64,000 nucleotides of DNA from Mytilus galloprovincialis. Taxonomy: Eukaryota > Mollusca > Bivalvia > Mytilida > Mytilidae. The notes below the pieces were generated by a model that saw only the letters and a program-made list of their open reading frames with translations, ran no database searches and had not been told where the DNA came from. Made by a program: the position numbers and the translations under genes. Location of the stretch: assembly GCF_965363235.1 (NCBI RefSeq), contig NC_134847.1:56204439-56268438 (forward strand). The letters are read 5' to 3'. Positions within the stretch are counted from its first letter, which is position 1. Each line of letters starts with the position of its first letter. Shown in pieces: positions 1-11,420 of the stretch.

Positions 1-838
1 GTCACAAAGCCAAATTTCCTCTGCCTGTTGCATCAGAAATCAATGTTTTAATTAAGAAAAAGTGATTGTTGCAATTGCATGACTTCAGAAGGTTATTCGG
101 GGCTGGATTTAGGATCATTATGAGCAGGTTCTGGTAAATGGCCCAAAGTGTCTATTGCTATTAAGTCGTTGTTATCATTACTTTGTTCAGAAATTGCAAC
201 TGGTAGTTGACTGTCCCCTCGATTGATCATTGTCCTCATAGCTAGGTGGATCCCGTGGATTATCGTGTAGAGTGTACTCTGGTAGTTTCGAATTTTCTAC
301 AATATCATATGGAAGTGGTTCATTGTTATACACAGTAAATATTAAAGAATAGTAATTTTTGCATATTGGTCGCACTTCCTCGAATGTTCCTTTGCAATCG
401 ACCGCGTAAATTTCGGCGGGCTTTACATACTCGAAACATGGCGAATGCCATTATTTCGAGGACAATGAATAATAAACCAACAACAGTGGCACCTGTAAGC
501 AAAAATAGACACGATTTATAATTATTAATAATAATAAACCAACATCAATGAAACATGTTATCAAATATAGACACCATTCATTTCACGATAACAAATAACA
601 AATTATGTATAAGTTTTATACAAATTGAGGTTCATATAACAATTATTCTTGTCATAGGCTTTTTTTCATTTCCGTAAACAGCTCTTCTGGCGTTTTTATT
701 CAAGATTACATTTAAATGATTTGCCAATGTTTTGTTTTAATATAAATTTCTACATCATTACATATTTTTGTTGGTCCTAAACATATTTTTAATATAAATA
801 ATGTTCACATGTGCAGATATATATATTCATTAAATAAT
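1..838. repeat. Segmental duplication, copy 1, first part
   Basis: Bases 1-838 match 10945-11650 through the last exon of A1/A2, its 3' flank and the following intron. The match stops where the Penelope-like element begins and resumes after the DNA transposon at about 4555, running on to about 7250. The partner copy is 10945-12432 plus 16640-18800. Confidence 0.8.
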
Positions 839-862
839 ATAATAAAATAATTAAAAAGTTAA

Positions 863-914
863 CAGTTCCATTCTATCGATTTCATCCTTCCATTGGGACT
901 CTTCAGGATAACTG
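863..914 (-). ncRNA. Hammerhead ribozyme motif, left end repeat of the Penelope-like element
   Basis: Read on the minus strand, the 52-nt motif has the core CTGAAGA and GAAA. Stem II is GTCC/GGAT (one G-U wobble) closing an 8-nt loop. Stem I has an inner C-G, U-A, then an internal loop and CAGTT/AACTG. After GAAA comes the palindrome TCGA and then the expected cleavage site UA. Stem III is too short to fold alone, and a palindromic stem III suits a dimer. The motif is identical base for base to the right-arm copy. Confidence 0.75.
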
Positions 915-2589
915 ATGTAGTGTCGCTATAGGCGACGTCGTTAATGAGGTTTTTAAAGAGCTATTTGACACAACAGTTATACCCAGAGGGTCTAATCGAA
1001 AGTGGAATTCGAAAATCTAAACTATTAACACTTCAAGAATTACGAACCCCGAAAGTGAAAGACACGGATGAAAACTTAAAGAAAATACCGTTTGTTACTA
1101 CACATGACCCGTCATATCCAACTAAGTTAGACATCACGTGACTTCTGTGACGTATACTAGCCGCCATTTTGTATTATATTTCCCCATATAAAATGCATAG
1201 ATGCTTCATCAATGTTGGTCCTTACAGTTTAATTTTTGATTAAAGTCGGTCGTTTTAGAGTTGTAAAACATGCACTTTTTCTCGTCATTTCTCCGTTGAC
1301 TCAATGCTAAATTACCGATACCCATGTCTACTTGTACAACAAATAAAGAAATTCCGTAAATAAAAAACAAACTTTGCAAATCGATTAAGTATATTGAAAC
1401 ATAGATCTGGCGGGGAATACTACTTAAAACAGTTTAATTTTACTAGGGCAAATTCGGTCAAACATCGATTTAAAAAAGGGAAATTTTCGGGATTTTTCAA
1501 AATGGCGGATGATGTATATGAAAATGTTGCATCAAATCAAGGATTTGTATAGCATGTATAGAAAGACTTTTCTAGATTATATTTAAATTTTCATTCAGAA
1601 TCTCTGATACTTCTGTTGTTTTCTTTGGTGACATTTCGATATGATTGATTTCAAAATGTCTTGATAAAGAAAATATTATTTTAAGTGTGACACGGGAACA
1701 TTTATTTTGACAGATATCCAGTATTTACTGTTACCGGAAAATATTTTACAATAAAATTCATAATAATTTTTTTTCTCTTCTTTTTTTAAAGGTGTTTTTC
1801 CTGTTTTCTGTATATTTTATCTTTCTGTAGAAATATATTTATACATTCCTTATAGAACAAAAAAATGTTTTCATCCGATGAGAAAAAACCCAATGCCCAA
1901 CAATTATTATAGATAAATATTCCATACCTTTAAAATTTCATCCCTTTACAGAACAGGTGAACTCTGACTTGGGTATAAAGTTACGTAACAATATATTGTC
2001 AGGTAGACGTGCAAACCCAAAGCAACCAGGTGACATTAAACATCCTGTCAGTGTGTACACATGTATTACCAGAGTTTAAATTTTGTGATATACAAAAGTT
2101 TTAATAAATGTACAAATAAATACCTTCTTTTAATTTCCCGTGTCAAATCAGAAGACGTATGTATCATAATAAACTTTAAGAACATATAAAAGATATTCAA
2201 ATATTTATGTTACCATACTTATTTTAAAGAAATATTATGATTAAAATTTTAATTTAATTTAAATGGATTTTTTTTTTTATTATTTTATAGGAAATTCAAC
2301 GAAATTTTATTATTATTTTTTTTTTTAATTCAATATTTTAAGCTAAATCCCTGCATTCAGTATAAAGTTTAACTCGTGTAAAAAAAATGTTATTGTATAC
2401 ATTTAAACAGAGACGTCGTATAATACGATTGCTCTGATTTCAACAATATTGTATACCCTATAATATCTATCGACAGAGTTATCGGTCCTGAATAGGACTG
2501 ATATAGCTGGGTATGATTTACCAAACGCTTTTAATACAATTATTAAATCAAACCTCCCGATTCTACACGAAAGTGAAACTATTAAAAAA

Positions 2590-3099
2590 TTGATACCGGA
2601 AGGAAACTTAATCTACAGCCGAAGACAACCTAAAAACTTAAAGAAACACTTAACCAGAGTTCGGTTCGAACCGAAGGTTTGTGACTTTGAAATAAAGTCT
2701 TGCGGAGATTCAAGATGCGGTGTTTGCGGTCAAGATACAAAATACTTAGAAACGGGCAAAATGAAATCATTTAAAGATGGCAAAAAATTTCATGTGAACG
2801 CCAATATGACTTGTAAGACAACAAATCTTATTTACTGTGTCACATGTCCTTGTTGTCACGAAAATTATATTGGACAAACCGGGAATAGCCTCTGTGAACG
2901 GGTGCGAGTTCACAAAGAACAAATAAAACACCCAAAATACAGAAATTCGCCAATTAGTGCTCATCTTGATACTTGTGGTAAAAAGCATTTTCAAATAATG
3001 CCTATTTTTAAATGTAGACGGGATGAAGCATATAGAAAAGAGATGGAACGTTATTTCATAACAACGTTCCGATCGAAATTAAATCCAGAGAACTTTTAA
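2590..3099 (+). CDS. GIY-YIG endonuclease part of the Penelope-like element
   Basis: The 169-residue open frame has a zinc-binding-like CGDSRCGVC near residue 38. A GIY-YIG core follows: LIYCVTC at about 80-86, then YIGQTGNSLCERVRVH. The conserved Arg and His of that helix are visible. This order (Cys cluster, then GIY-YIG) is typical of the C-terminus of Penelope-like elements. In-frame codons continue upstream of the first ATG, so the ATG is not the true start of the original protein. Confidence 0.8.
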   Translation: MIPEGNLIYSRRQPKNLKKHLTRVRFEPKVCDFEIKSCGDSRCGVCGQDTKYLETGKMKSFKDGKKFHVNANMTCKTTNLIYCVTCPCCHENYIGQTGNSLCERVRVHKEQIKHPKYRNSPISAHLDTCGKKHFQIMPIFKCRRDEAYRKEMERYFITTFRSKLNPENF

Positions 3100-3163
3100 T
3101 AACGAACAATGGCGGTACGTCATAAAAACCTCCTTAACGACGTCGCCTATAGCGACACTACAT

Positions 3164-3215
3164 CAGTTATCCTGAAGAGTCCCAATGGAAGGATGAAATC
3201 GATAGAATGGAACTG
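3164..3215 (+). ncRNA. Hammerhead ribozyme motif, right end repeat of the Penelope-like element
   Basis: CTGAAGA lies at 3172-3178, stem II at 3179-3182 with 3191-3194, GAAA at 3195-3198 and palindrome TCGA at 3199-3202. The predicted cleavage is after A3204. Stem I pairs 3164-3168 with 3211-3215. It lies just 3' of the GIY-YIG frame and in the same sense, so an element transcript would carry it. Confidence 0.75.
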
Positions 3216-3271
3216 TTAACTTTTTACTTATTTTATTATTTTATTTAATGAATATATATATATATATATAT

Positions 3272-4532
3272 GTAGGACTCTAAAGTGCGATGGGGGCGCT
3301 AAAGTACGATGGTTTCGCTAAAGTGCGATGGTCTACGCTAAAGTACGATGCCTACACACGCTAAAGTGCGATTGTGTGCGAAAGTATAGACGTAATAAAC
3401 GTACAATGAATTATGACGAGAACAGTCGTTTATACAAACGAAAAATGAACATGCCGAAAGATAAATGTTTAAAATACAAAAAATGTATTTGATTAATAAC
3501 TTTAAACGAAATGTCCATGACTTACTTAATTTAAACCTAACCGTGCTTTGTTGGCTGAAGTAAATGTTTTTTTCCGGGTTCTGGAAGGACTTATGTCCTG
3601 CAGTCGACCATTTTACTATACAGATGAGATACAAAAGTATCCTTGATCTTGTTTCTATATTAGAAGCTATAACGGATAATTGAAATTATTTTTATGTTGC
3701 AGTTTTTTTTCTACTTTGCGGTCCCCGTTCAAATATTTAATAGACTTATTGCCTGATTCAGTAGGAAGTAGGCATGATCATAATACAAGACAAGAAATAA
3801 TATTACAGAAGTCAACACACGGACCCGTTTATAATCTAAATATTTCATCCCTGCAACAACAAAACTATGGAACACTCTTAACCTAAACATAAGAAAATGT
3901 GAATCTCTGTCATTATTCAAAACACAAATTAGTACCCAAAATAGAAAGGTCCCAGTGTATTATTATATAGGACATCGTTTTGGTCAAATTCTTCATGCTT
4001 GCTTAAGAATGGATCCAAGTTCATTGAATTCTCACCTTTTCGTTCGTTATTCAGTAGATTCATGCGTAAATCATAAATTGTCCGCTAAAACATTATTTTG
4101 TACAGTGTAGGAAAATATAACTTGTAGTGATGCCTTTGTGTTGAGGGCCGTATCTTGACTTATAATGGTTTACTTTTATAAATTTGTAATGCAGTTGGAT
4201 GAAAAGTTGTCTCATTGGCACTCATACAACATCTACCTATATCTATTGGTACTCATTACGATGAAGAAGAAAGCTTGGCGAATATTGCATATATGCAAGC
4301 AAGCTGACTAAAAAGTCTTACTCTACAAGCATTAGGAAACTAGCTCTAATCCCTCGAACCTTACTATATTGGTTCATTGCACTTTAGCGTGATATACAAT
4401 CGTACGTTAATAAACAAAAGAACCATTGCACTTTAGCGTCACGCCGTGATACATCATCGTACTTTAGCGTAGACCATCGCACTTTAGCGTGACCATCGCA
4501 CTTTAGAGTACCATCACACTTTAGAGTCCTAC
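3272..4532. mobile_element. Non-autonomous DNA transposon with subterminal motif arrays
   Basis: The ends are inverted repeats beginning GTAGGACTCTAAAGTGCGAT (21 of 22 positions match between ends), set in a TA microsatellite. About five copies of a CTAAAGTGCGATGG-like motif face inward at the left end and about six copies face the other way at the right end, a layout used as transposase binding sites in several superfamilies. No transposase is visible. The body holds a LINE fragment (3780-4110). The superfamily cannot be assigned by eye. Confidence 0.75.
3780..4110 (+). pseudogene. C-terminal LINE fragment inside the DNA transposon
   Basis: Reading plus strand in two frames gives HDHNTRQ, then KLWNTLNLNIRKCESLSLFK and FGQILHACLRMDPSSLNSHL. 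These are typical of the region after the reverse transcriptase in animal LINEs (a WN-L motif followed by a Cys/His-poor tail). A one-base frame change lies near 3858. No upstream reverse transcriptase is present. The next 120 bases hold a common bivalve repeat tail about not-quite-exact ATTGGCACTCATAC. Confidence 0.6.
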
Positions 4533-7500
4533 ATATGTATATATATATATATATATATATAGTTTATGTTTTATTTATTTTACAGAGTGTGGTAATATTG
4601 ACTGATTTTAAATAATAGTTTCTGTTTAATTTATTCACATTTTTTTAAATTTCGAGATGATTTAGACACCTATTTATACTAGAAGTCTTTACATGAACTA
4701 TGTTGAACTCTAATGTCCTTTGCTATTTGCGCCGTGTAGTTAGAGTATCGTGGACGTACATGTATATCAAAATCTTCTTATATATCATTTTTAAAATTTA
4801 TATAGATATATAGAAATCAACATACTTATAACAGTTGGAACGCTGGTACGATCAACTCAAATGTGCACGTCGGGTATGGAACCTAAAAATAAAATCATAT
4901 TGTAGTTTAGTGGTTCCTTCGGTTCATGTATGTTATATTCAGATGTTTAAAAGCGTGTGTTTGTTCAGGAAAAGTCCTTTTGTCGTCCTTTTATGCCAAT
5001 TTCTATGTCAGAGAAGGGCTGAGCGCTCACAAATATGCTCAACTCCGCCATATTCTACATGTGTCTTTTTTAAGTCAGGAGTTCATTGTTTCCATCGGTT
5101 AACGTATGCTATATTTGCCTGTTTAAAAGCGTGTGTTTGTGTGTTAGTTGAAATTTTGTTCGGTGTTCTCTTTAAATTACTCATTTGAGTGCATCTGTAG
5201 CTCGCACTTAAAAAAAGTTTGAATCTCGAATGGAGTAGAATATAATATGAAGATAACATGCTTATACTATAAAACTTTTGAATTAGAATATTTTGTTTAA
5301 CCAAATATGTCTTTTTATTAAAGTTTGATTGAATGTATCATACGTCAATATTATACATACGTAAATTCACTGTACAGCGCTGTTCCGAGTCCTCTTTCCA
5401 GCCATCACAGCACTGTGGTGTACAGATTGATCGATATGGAAAACAAAATGTCCGATTAACCTTGCAAAACATCTGACCATTTCTATATATAAACAATAAT
5501 ATATTTTATGAATTAAACTTAAAATTTTAATAGTGATTGTTTTCCCCGATTTAAATGAAGATACAAAAATGCGTATGTTCGAACAAAAAGTGAATTTTGT
5601 ACCATATTCTCGTGCGGTTTTAGAATGACAATTTTGTCGGAATGTTGGCCTAATTTTCGTTTGCTTTTATATAAACATCATTTAGTTTTTTCTCGTACAA
5701 CTGTTTACCTAAACGGAGAATATCAGTTTAAATCGCTATTTATTGGAATTTTGTTTTAGGACTTTTTTGTGTCTTTTCGTTGCTTCAATTTGTTAATTGT
5801 TTTTCGTTGAATAATATGTTTTTGTTGCTCCTTGTTATCTGTTCCTACTTTTTATATCCATATAAAGTTCCACCACGTGCTGTTCAATGCTTTTTATTTA
5901 CTAACTATAGATATAAACAGGTTTTTTAATATGTGCTTTGTCACGGTGGAAAAATGGACAAAAATTGATTTTTAGACTTTTGGAAATTTTGTAAAAAATT
6001 TTGTAAAATCAGTTTTGTTATATTTGCAATATTTCGCTAAGGGATTTTGTTATTTTTATTGTACAAGATTAAAGTCAAGCTAAGAAGATTAAGCTAATCT
6101 AATTTCATGTTTTAATTTGTTTTTCAATTAGCGACATTTTACTTCAAAATGATCTATTATACATATATGACAAGCCAAGACTTTTATTCCATAAATAAGT
6201 CTGTATGTTCTATTGTTTATTATATCTATGTGCTAATTTTTTCTGTAATCCCTTAATAGAAATTCCTCACTCATTTAGAGATGAGACTCATTATTTGTTT
6301 AGTCTATTGAATTAGTTTTTGGTTTGCTATATAAACTATGTTATTATTTTGATGTGGCAGATTGGATTTAGTATTACACTGAGCAGTTCCAACTCTGTAC
6401 AATTGTAATCCATGCTGATCTTATTAAATTATACATTGCGCTAACCAGAGTCGTCTTTTGTTACAAAGAGCTAGTCCCAGAGTGAGAGTCCGTGCAGACT
6501 TGTCACACTGTTTATTGTGTGTGTGTTGTTCCAGGCCAACACATTTTCCAGTCGCAGATGTACCCAGTTTCTATTTGTGACACTTTGATGACTTGGTGCC
6601 TTTTTCTTTCTACTCCATGATCGGGATGTTGTCTCGTTGGCACATTCCCGGTTTTCATTCTAAATTCTATCAATATGTATGGGGAAAAACAAAGTTTATG
6701 TTTTTTAATGACATTCGGGTCTTTGGTACAAAAATTATACAATCCTAGTTAATCAATAATGTTGCATCTTAAAACAAACTTAAATTTCGAAAGATCATAC
6801 AAGTTTATCTTCAACGACCGATTGAAATTCGATATTTGGCATTCAAAATTCAATATATAGACTGGAAATTAATTGTCTATATATGTTCTAGCTAATATTA
6901 GGAGCGCTTTTAATTTGTGAAACTGTTAACGTCTAGAAATTATGATCTTTTACTTTTCGTGTTATACACATAAGTATGAAGGACTAAGTCACGTTATCAT
7001 CGGAGTTTTTTTCACTACAACTTATTGAATTAACCCTGAAAACAAAATCAAAACCAAACATAAAGGTGCGTTTGATTTCCAGTTCATATTGTATGTTTTT
7101 GCATTCCTAACGGTATACACAATGAAGAGATATGGTATGATTATCAAGGAGACAAGAGAGCAAAAATATGAACCATTCAAGGTCACTATATGGTTTCAAC
7201 AATGAGAAGAAAAATTGCAGTATATAAAGTACGAAAGGTATATTTGTACATATATGACAAAATTTCAAATAAATAACTGGAGACCAATAGGCTGATTTAT
7301 TACGACAATGAATGGGAGAAATGTTAAATTGAAAATATCCAGTTTGATCTGAGACTGAGTAACGTCAACTTAGAATTGCAAATTGTCCTTTAGTTTGAAT
7401 GAAGAAATTGTATCAACTGGATGTCTAAACCGGTAATTCAATCATTTGACTTCAGTTGAAATTAATTGATTATAATAACGTTTACAGAAATATTTGTTGT

Positions 7501-8091
7501 GTCTAAGATAATGACAAAGATCATCATTAAAACACAGAAAGTAAACTTATACAACGACGAAAATCACAAATTGGACCACTTCTAACAGCATCGGATACTA
7601 TATGTTTCGTCGAAACCTAAAAGACAATATCACGAGCAAGCAAACATAATAAAAAAAAGATGGCCGTGTGTTACTCAGAAACATGTTTTCGTAACAGAGG
7701 ACCAACGTGCATGGTGACAATACAATGTATTACATGCTGAGTTCATTAAAAGGTAAAAAATGTTCAATGAATTGTTAAATATTAAACTTTTTGTCAATCT
7801 AATCTCATATTGTATGTACATAACACATGAAGTATTAAGTGTACGTCCCTGTATAGATATTTCACGCAAAATAAGTTTTCGTCACGTAGACTTGTGATTT
7901 CATCAGACCCTGTTACATGTATTTTCCAAATTGACGTATTGCCATACTTCATTGATACTTTTGAATCATTTACGAGACAATTGTTGCAGCTGAACTGGAT
8001 GGGTGAAGCAAACAGCTTCAGATATTATACTAACATATGCACTCTTTTATGTTTGTATTAGGTTTAGGCTTTTGAAATGGTTTGGGCTTCG

Positions 8092-8130
8092 GGTCACTGA
8101 AGAGACATTAGTTGTCGAAATACTGGTGTA
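8092..8130 (+). ncRNA. Relic hammerhead ribozyme, second family
   Basis: CTGAAGA at 8097-8103, stem II GACA/TGTC (8104-8107 with 8113-8116) with a 5-nt loop, then GAAA at 8117-8120. After that the sequence goes straight to TACTGGTG, so most of stem III and the cleavage triplet seem deleted. The TCA before the core could pair with TGG after it. Probably inactive. Confidence 0.45.
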
Positions 8131-8992
8131 GTATATTTGGTAACGTGAATCATGTTAACTTAAAGCCAATTTTTCAGAGTATTAATGCTTGAATTGAATA
8201 TAACTTTCGGACTCTATTGCGGTATGATACAAACATAAGACAGAGCTAACTGTTCCCAGTGAATCAGAAAGTGTTCATGTTATATTGACACATATGTCCT
8301 CGATAATTGGGACATTTTTTGAAAGTTTTGTACTTTAAATAAGTGTTGTGTTTATTTTTTTCATTGAAGTTTTGCTTATAAAAAATCACCATGGTTCTGA
8401 TTGGTATGTGTGTCTGTCTTTCATTCTTACAACTACTTCGAATTAAAAATAAATTCCAAATACAATATCATAACAGATTGGTGCGTGATGTGCCGAATAT
8501 TTAGAACTAGTGTTCGTATTTATAAAAAATACTTTGTTCAAAGTGAATGGTATTCTAATATTTTAACTGCCGTCATAATAATTCCGTACTGAAAAGGAAC
8601 TGCACAAAAAATAAAAGATGAAGTATAATTCATAACGCTCCATGTTGACTATGTTTATTTTGTTGATAGTGGATGAGTAAATACGTATAATGTTCATATA
8701 CAACTGTATAGGTATTTGTGTGCCTAACCAACATACTTAATCTTTTTTATAAAAACATATAGACAATAGTCTGATAAGTTCTGCAATATTTGTAGTCATG
8801 CAACGATCAAAGGCAATCAGGAAGTTGAGATACAAGGTTATCAGGGTTAACCTATTTATAATTAAGTACCTCAGATGGATTACTTTCGACGTAGGTATAA
8901 GTACCAACGTTTAGAAATCTTGCAGTTATTGACAGTTTCCAAAAAAATGTGGTGATTAATAATACATATAAAGGATAACAGGAATATACATA

Positions 8993-9075
8993 AAAGAGGG
9001 ACGAAAGATACCAGAGGGACAGTCAAACTCATAAATCGAAAATAAACTGACAACGCCATGGCTAAATGAAATATT
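8993..9075 (+). repeat. Interspersed repeat family R2, fragment
   Basis: The stretch with GGGACGAAAGATACC and ACAACGCCATGGCTAA recurs at 10156-10480, 38040-38375 (reversed) and 42517-42790. This is a short 5' part only. I recognise the family as common in mussel sequence. Confidence 0.7.
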
Positions 9076-9269
9076 GGACAGTACAACTGTAACCACCATC
9101 TACAAAGCTAGCACCCAACTTCCTCTTTAAAAAAAATACGGACCAACAAAAATGAAATACGCCCCGATAGCCTAAACAGGAACAAGCCGATGTTGTTTTT
9201 TTCTGTTTGTCATTTAGGTGCTCTTGGCTTTGAACAATCTGCAAGTAACCTAGAGTACTCTCAGATCTG

Positions 9270-9790
9270 TAACTAGAATATTTTTGTTTTTGGGATGTAT
9301 AAATCCCCGTCCACGTCCAATCTGTATTGTTGGTAGATGTGCCTGTATTTTAATCCATCTGATTAGTTAAGCCTTTAATTTTCAACTGATTATAGTTTGT
9401 TCGTATGTTGTACTGCTGTTACACCGTTGTCACATGTAAAAGGAGGGTTGAACGCTCAAAACATGTTTAATCCCCCACACACACATTCATTCTTCGTGTG
9501 TCTATCTAAAGCCAGGGGCCTTTAGTTCAGTGGTTGTCGTTGGTTCATGTCTATCATATTTCTTTGTCTTAAACTGTTTTGTTGTTAATTGGATCGTTAT
9601 TTTTCTCAATTGAATTGTTAAATATTACTCAAGTAGGGCCTTTTAAATCCGACCATACGGTATGGGATTTTCTCATTGTTAAAGATTATATGATTGCCTA
9701 TAATTGCTTACATACCCCTCATTAGAGTTTTGGTGGATAGTTGTCGCCTTGGAAATCATAACACATGTCCCTATTTTATATCAAAATGGA
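9270..9790 (+). repeat. Bivalve interspersed repeat family R7
   Basis: It contains ATGTTGTACTG, a CAGGGGCCTTTAGTTCAG-like stretch, and a tail around ATGGGATTTTCTCATTGTT and TGGATAGTTGTC. Related copies lie at 12600-12895 with 16425-16620 (one copy split by a LINE) and 19160-19355. No coding potential. Confidence 0.65.
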
Positions 9791-10155
9791 TTGTGTTTAA
9801 CGTGTGAATTTCATGGATTTCAAAAACCTATGTTTAGCACTATCAATAATAATGGTCACGTGTCAATATTGTGCAGACAAAGCTTCTCCTATAATGCAAT
9901 TTTCCTCTATGACAAAAATGTTAATTGGATTGAAATTGGGGCGTCGTAAAAGGTTAATACAAATGCTATGCAAGTTTTTATATATTTTTTAATAAATGAA
10001 CTTATTATACATATAGTCGCTTTGTGGATGACTTAGACAATAGCTTGTAACTACAATGAAAGATATCTATTAAAAATTAAGATTGGTTTTATTTGATTCA
10101 ATTTATAATAAATGATTATATTTATATGTTCTTTCTAAATAGTTATGATTGTACT

Positions 10156-10480
10156 GTACAAAAGAGGGACGAAAGATACCAAAGGGACAGTCAAACTCAT
10201 AAATCTAAAACAAACTGACAACGCCATGGCTAAAAATGAAAAAGACAAACAAAAAACAGCACACATGACACAACATAGAAAACTAAAGAATAAACAACAC
10301 GAACCCCCAAGAAAAACTAGGGGTGATCTCATGTGCTCCGGAAGGGTAAGCAGATTCTGCTCCACATGTGGCACCCGTCGTGTTGCTTATGTGATAACAA
10401 ATCCGGTAAATAGTCTAATTCGGTAGGTCACATTCATGAAAGGGAAGGGGGTTGTAGTTACGACGTAAGGAACATATCCG
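10156..10480 (+). repeat. Interspersed repeat family R2, long copy
   Basis: About 325 bp from GAGGGACGAAAGATACC through GCTCCGGAAGGG to CGTAAGGAACATATCC. It aligns with 38040-38375 in reverse and 42517-42790. The open frame across it is a by-product of the repeat. Confidence 0.75.
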
Positions 10481-11031
10481 ATATCATTTGTAACGGTCAA
10501 CCAACTCGTGATGGCGTCCGTAAAAGTTACGAAGGGATGATTTCAACTTCACCATTTTGAACTCTTGGTTTAATAGCTTCCTTGTGAGCAGCAACCCTCT
10601 ATCAAGAAAATCATGACAGGAAATGCAAGCACGGGAATAAAAAAATAAAAAAATATTCATGTCATACATGTAGTCTTTTTTTCATTTCCGTACAAATATA
10701 CAAGTCAGAATTCATCTATTTAGGGGAAGAAATACTGTTTTGGAATATAAATTGAGTAATGTCAAAAGACTTCTGCATTTACCGAAACATATATGGATGA
10801 GGTATACGTTAATTTGATATTTACATTGTTTTATAAACAAACGAATCATATAAATTGTTGATTGTTTATCACGATTGTTCATGGACATTCACTGTTTCTT
10901 GGATCTATATAACAATAACAGTATTTAAACTTGTATGCATGTGTACAAAGCCAAATTTCCGTTGCATGTTGCATCGGAAATCAAAGCACATTTTAATTTA
11001 GAATCAGTTGCAATTGCATGACGTCAGAAGA

Positions 11032-11420
11032 CTATTCGGGGCTGGATCTAGAATCATTTTGAGCAGGTGTAAAAGTGTAAATGCGTCTATTGCTATCAAG
11101 TTCGTTGTTAACATTACTCTGTTCAGAAATTGCATCTGGTAATTGACTGTTCCCTGACGCTTGATGATTGTCCTCATAGCTTGGTGGGTTATCATGAAGA
11201 GTGTACTCTGGTAGTTTCGAATTTTCTACAACATCATACGGTGGTGGTTCATTGTTATACACAGTAAATATTGAAGAATTGTAATTTTGCATATTGGTCG
11301 CACTTCCTCGAATGTTCCTTTGCAATCTACCTCGTAAATTTCGCCGGGCTTTACATACTCGAAACATGGCGAATGCCATAATAGCAAGGACAATGAATAA
11401 TAAACCAACAACAGTGGCAC
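11032..11420 (-). CDS. A2 exon 5: membrane helix and PPxY tail
   Basis: Acceptor GATTACAG, then a helix [19 protein letters not shown], a basic stop-transfer run ([10 protein letters not shown]) and a tail with PPPY, LPEY and PPSY spaced about ten residues apart. It ends with TAG at 11032. Confidence 0.85.

Larger units (their letters stand above)
817..3262 (+). mobile_element. Penelope-like retroelement remnant with inverted end repeats
   Basis: The element is bounded by inverted repeats of about 137 bp (817-953 and 3126-3262), nearly identical over their length. Inside are two coding blocks in plus orientation: 944-1141, resembling the end of the Penelope reverse transcriptase region (IPFVTTHDPSYPT), and a block ending at 3099 with a GIY-YIG endonuclease domain. 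Most of the reverse transcriptase is absent, so this is a 5'-truncated remnant. About 1.3 kb of sequence separates the two blocks; Penelope elements are known to carry introns, but another insertion is equally possible. Each end repeat carries a hammerhead motif, a known feature of this family. It lies in an intron of A1 and is absent from the matching intron of A2, so it arrived after the duplication. Confidence 0.8.
92..7035 (-). pseudogene. A1: broken tandem copy of membrane protein gene A2
   Basis: Four pieces match exons 2-5 of A2 in order and strand: a partial exon 2 (about 6992-7035), exon 3 (5361-5482), exon 4 (4826-4882) and the membrane/tail exon 5 (92-492). Exon 3 is open and still encodes the CCDGW motif. 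Exon 2 has lost its 3' half and splice donor and reads into a stop. Exon 4 has an in-frame TGA after the codons for DVHI. Exon 5 has an extra A just after the ATGCAA at the start of its tail, which runs into a stop, and a second frame change near its end. A stretch with PxY motifs survives at 187-350. No signal-peptide exon was found between 7250 and 10900. Introns align with those of A2, so this is a segmental duplicate, not a retrocopy. It is probably non-functional, although expression as RNA is possible. Confidence 0.8.
7250..10944. other. Intergenic DNA between A1 and A2
   Basis: No coding exon can be supported here. It holds a hammerhead relic (8097-8120), a weak hammerhead-like stretch (7877-7906) and several interspersed bivalve repeats (8993-9075, 9270-9790, 10156-10480). 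The missing signal-peptide exon of A1 was looked for and not found. Confidence 0.5.

Noticed and set aside
10145-10426. 93-residue open frame
   Set aside because: Lies wholly within repeat R2; other copies do not keep the frame.
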